64,000 nucleotides of DNA from assembly GCF_014844095.1 (NCBI RefSeq), contig NZ_CP062163.1:4993501-5057500 (forward strand), read 5' to 3'. This DNA comes from Brevibacillus sp. JNUCC-41 (GTDB taxonomy: Bacteria > Bacillota > Bacilli > Bacillales > DSM-1321). Positions within the stretch are counted from its first letter, which is position 1. Every line of letters begins with the position of its first letter. Under the pieces are notes generated by a model. The model made no database searches. It was not told the DNA's origin and worked only from the letters and a program-made list of their open reading frames with translations. Both the position numbers and the translations under genes were made by a program. This document shows, in pieces, positions 63,897-64,000 of the stretch.

Positions 63897-64000
63897 CAAT
63901 ATCCACTCCTAACCTGATTCCTTTATGATACTACTTATAAGTGCTACACCGATAAAACAAATCAATCCATATATGCTATTTCTGATTAAAGCGATAAACA

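Noticed and set aside
1-64000. CRISPR arrays, rRNA or tRNA genes, intact prophage
   Set aside because: No regularly spaced repeats, no CCA-ending cloverleaf-like segments and no phage structural modules were seen on reading; a dedicated tRNA scan would be the decisive check.

Overview
The window looks like chromosome of a low-GC, spore-forming Bacillaceae member related to Bacillus/Peribacillus. Shine-Dalgarno sites are strong (AAGGAGG, GGAGG), many starts are TTG or GTG, and the gene families are typical of Bacillus (YpjP, YpiP, bacilliredoxin BrxA, YpgR, YpgQ, BsaA, MntR, Spo0M, a SleB-type cortex hydrolase). No rRNA, tRNA or CRISPR was seen. The assignment rests on recognised families and remembered B. 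subtilis gene order, not on a database search.

Region 1 (1-18.8 kb) is conserved chromosome. It opens with the 3' tail of a transposase and a TerC-type metal exporter. It then follows the B. subtilis order ypjP-ypiP-brxA-ilvD-ypgR-ypgQ-bsaA-metA, into which a gamma-glutamyltransferase, an ABC-F protein, a DegV protein and a hypothetical gene are inserted. AIM24, a methyltransferase, mntR and topB follow. An unlisted 24-residue membrane peptide gene with its own terminator sits before ggt, whose true start is a TTG downstream of that terminator.

Region 2 (18.8-46 kb) is accessory and partly decaying. Intact singletons include a SleB-like hydrolase, a polysaccharide deacetylase, a DUF421 protein, a P450, an XRE regulator divergent from an extra fabF, a CPBP protease next to a secreted protein, Spo0M, MarR, an FAH-family enzyme, an FAD oxidoreductase, azoR, a PHP phosphatase, a lactamase-fold hydrolase, and a TetR/MFS pair with a readable promoter and operator. 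Between them lie remnants: an IS110 transposase with a nonsense codon and a frameshift, a cupin, an unknown gene with a stop, an F420-reductase-like tail, and a gene broken at codon 20. A three-copy dispersed repeat links this zone to the topB leader. A 45-residue ArfA/BrfA-like ribosome-rescue gene has its stop codon exactly in the loop of its terminator hairpin.

Region 3 (46-58 kb) is a cell-wall sugar recycling island: murQ, PTS IIB, PTS IIC, a small membrane protein, a GH4 phospho-glycosidase, PTS IIA, mupG, murK, an RpiR regulator and a GntR regulator on the minus strand, divergent from a secreted GHL10 (DigH/YngK-like) hydrolase and anmK. The transporter is a lactose/cellobiose-family PTS rather than the glucose-family MurP usually paired with MurQ. 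Its IIA gene carries an in-frame amber codon followed by an internal ribosome-binding site. The divergent promoter region has a consensus-like promoter for murQ, two AAATTAATTT operators and a catabolite-response element.

Region 4 (58-64 kb) is a sigma-54-controlled operon: an enhancer-binding activator, a clear -24/-12 promoter, an iron-type alcohol dehydrogenase, a permease and succinate-semialdehyde dehydrogenase. The simplest reading is catabolism of 4-hydroxybutyrate, or a related hydroxy acid, to succinate.
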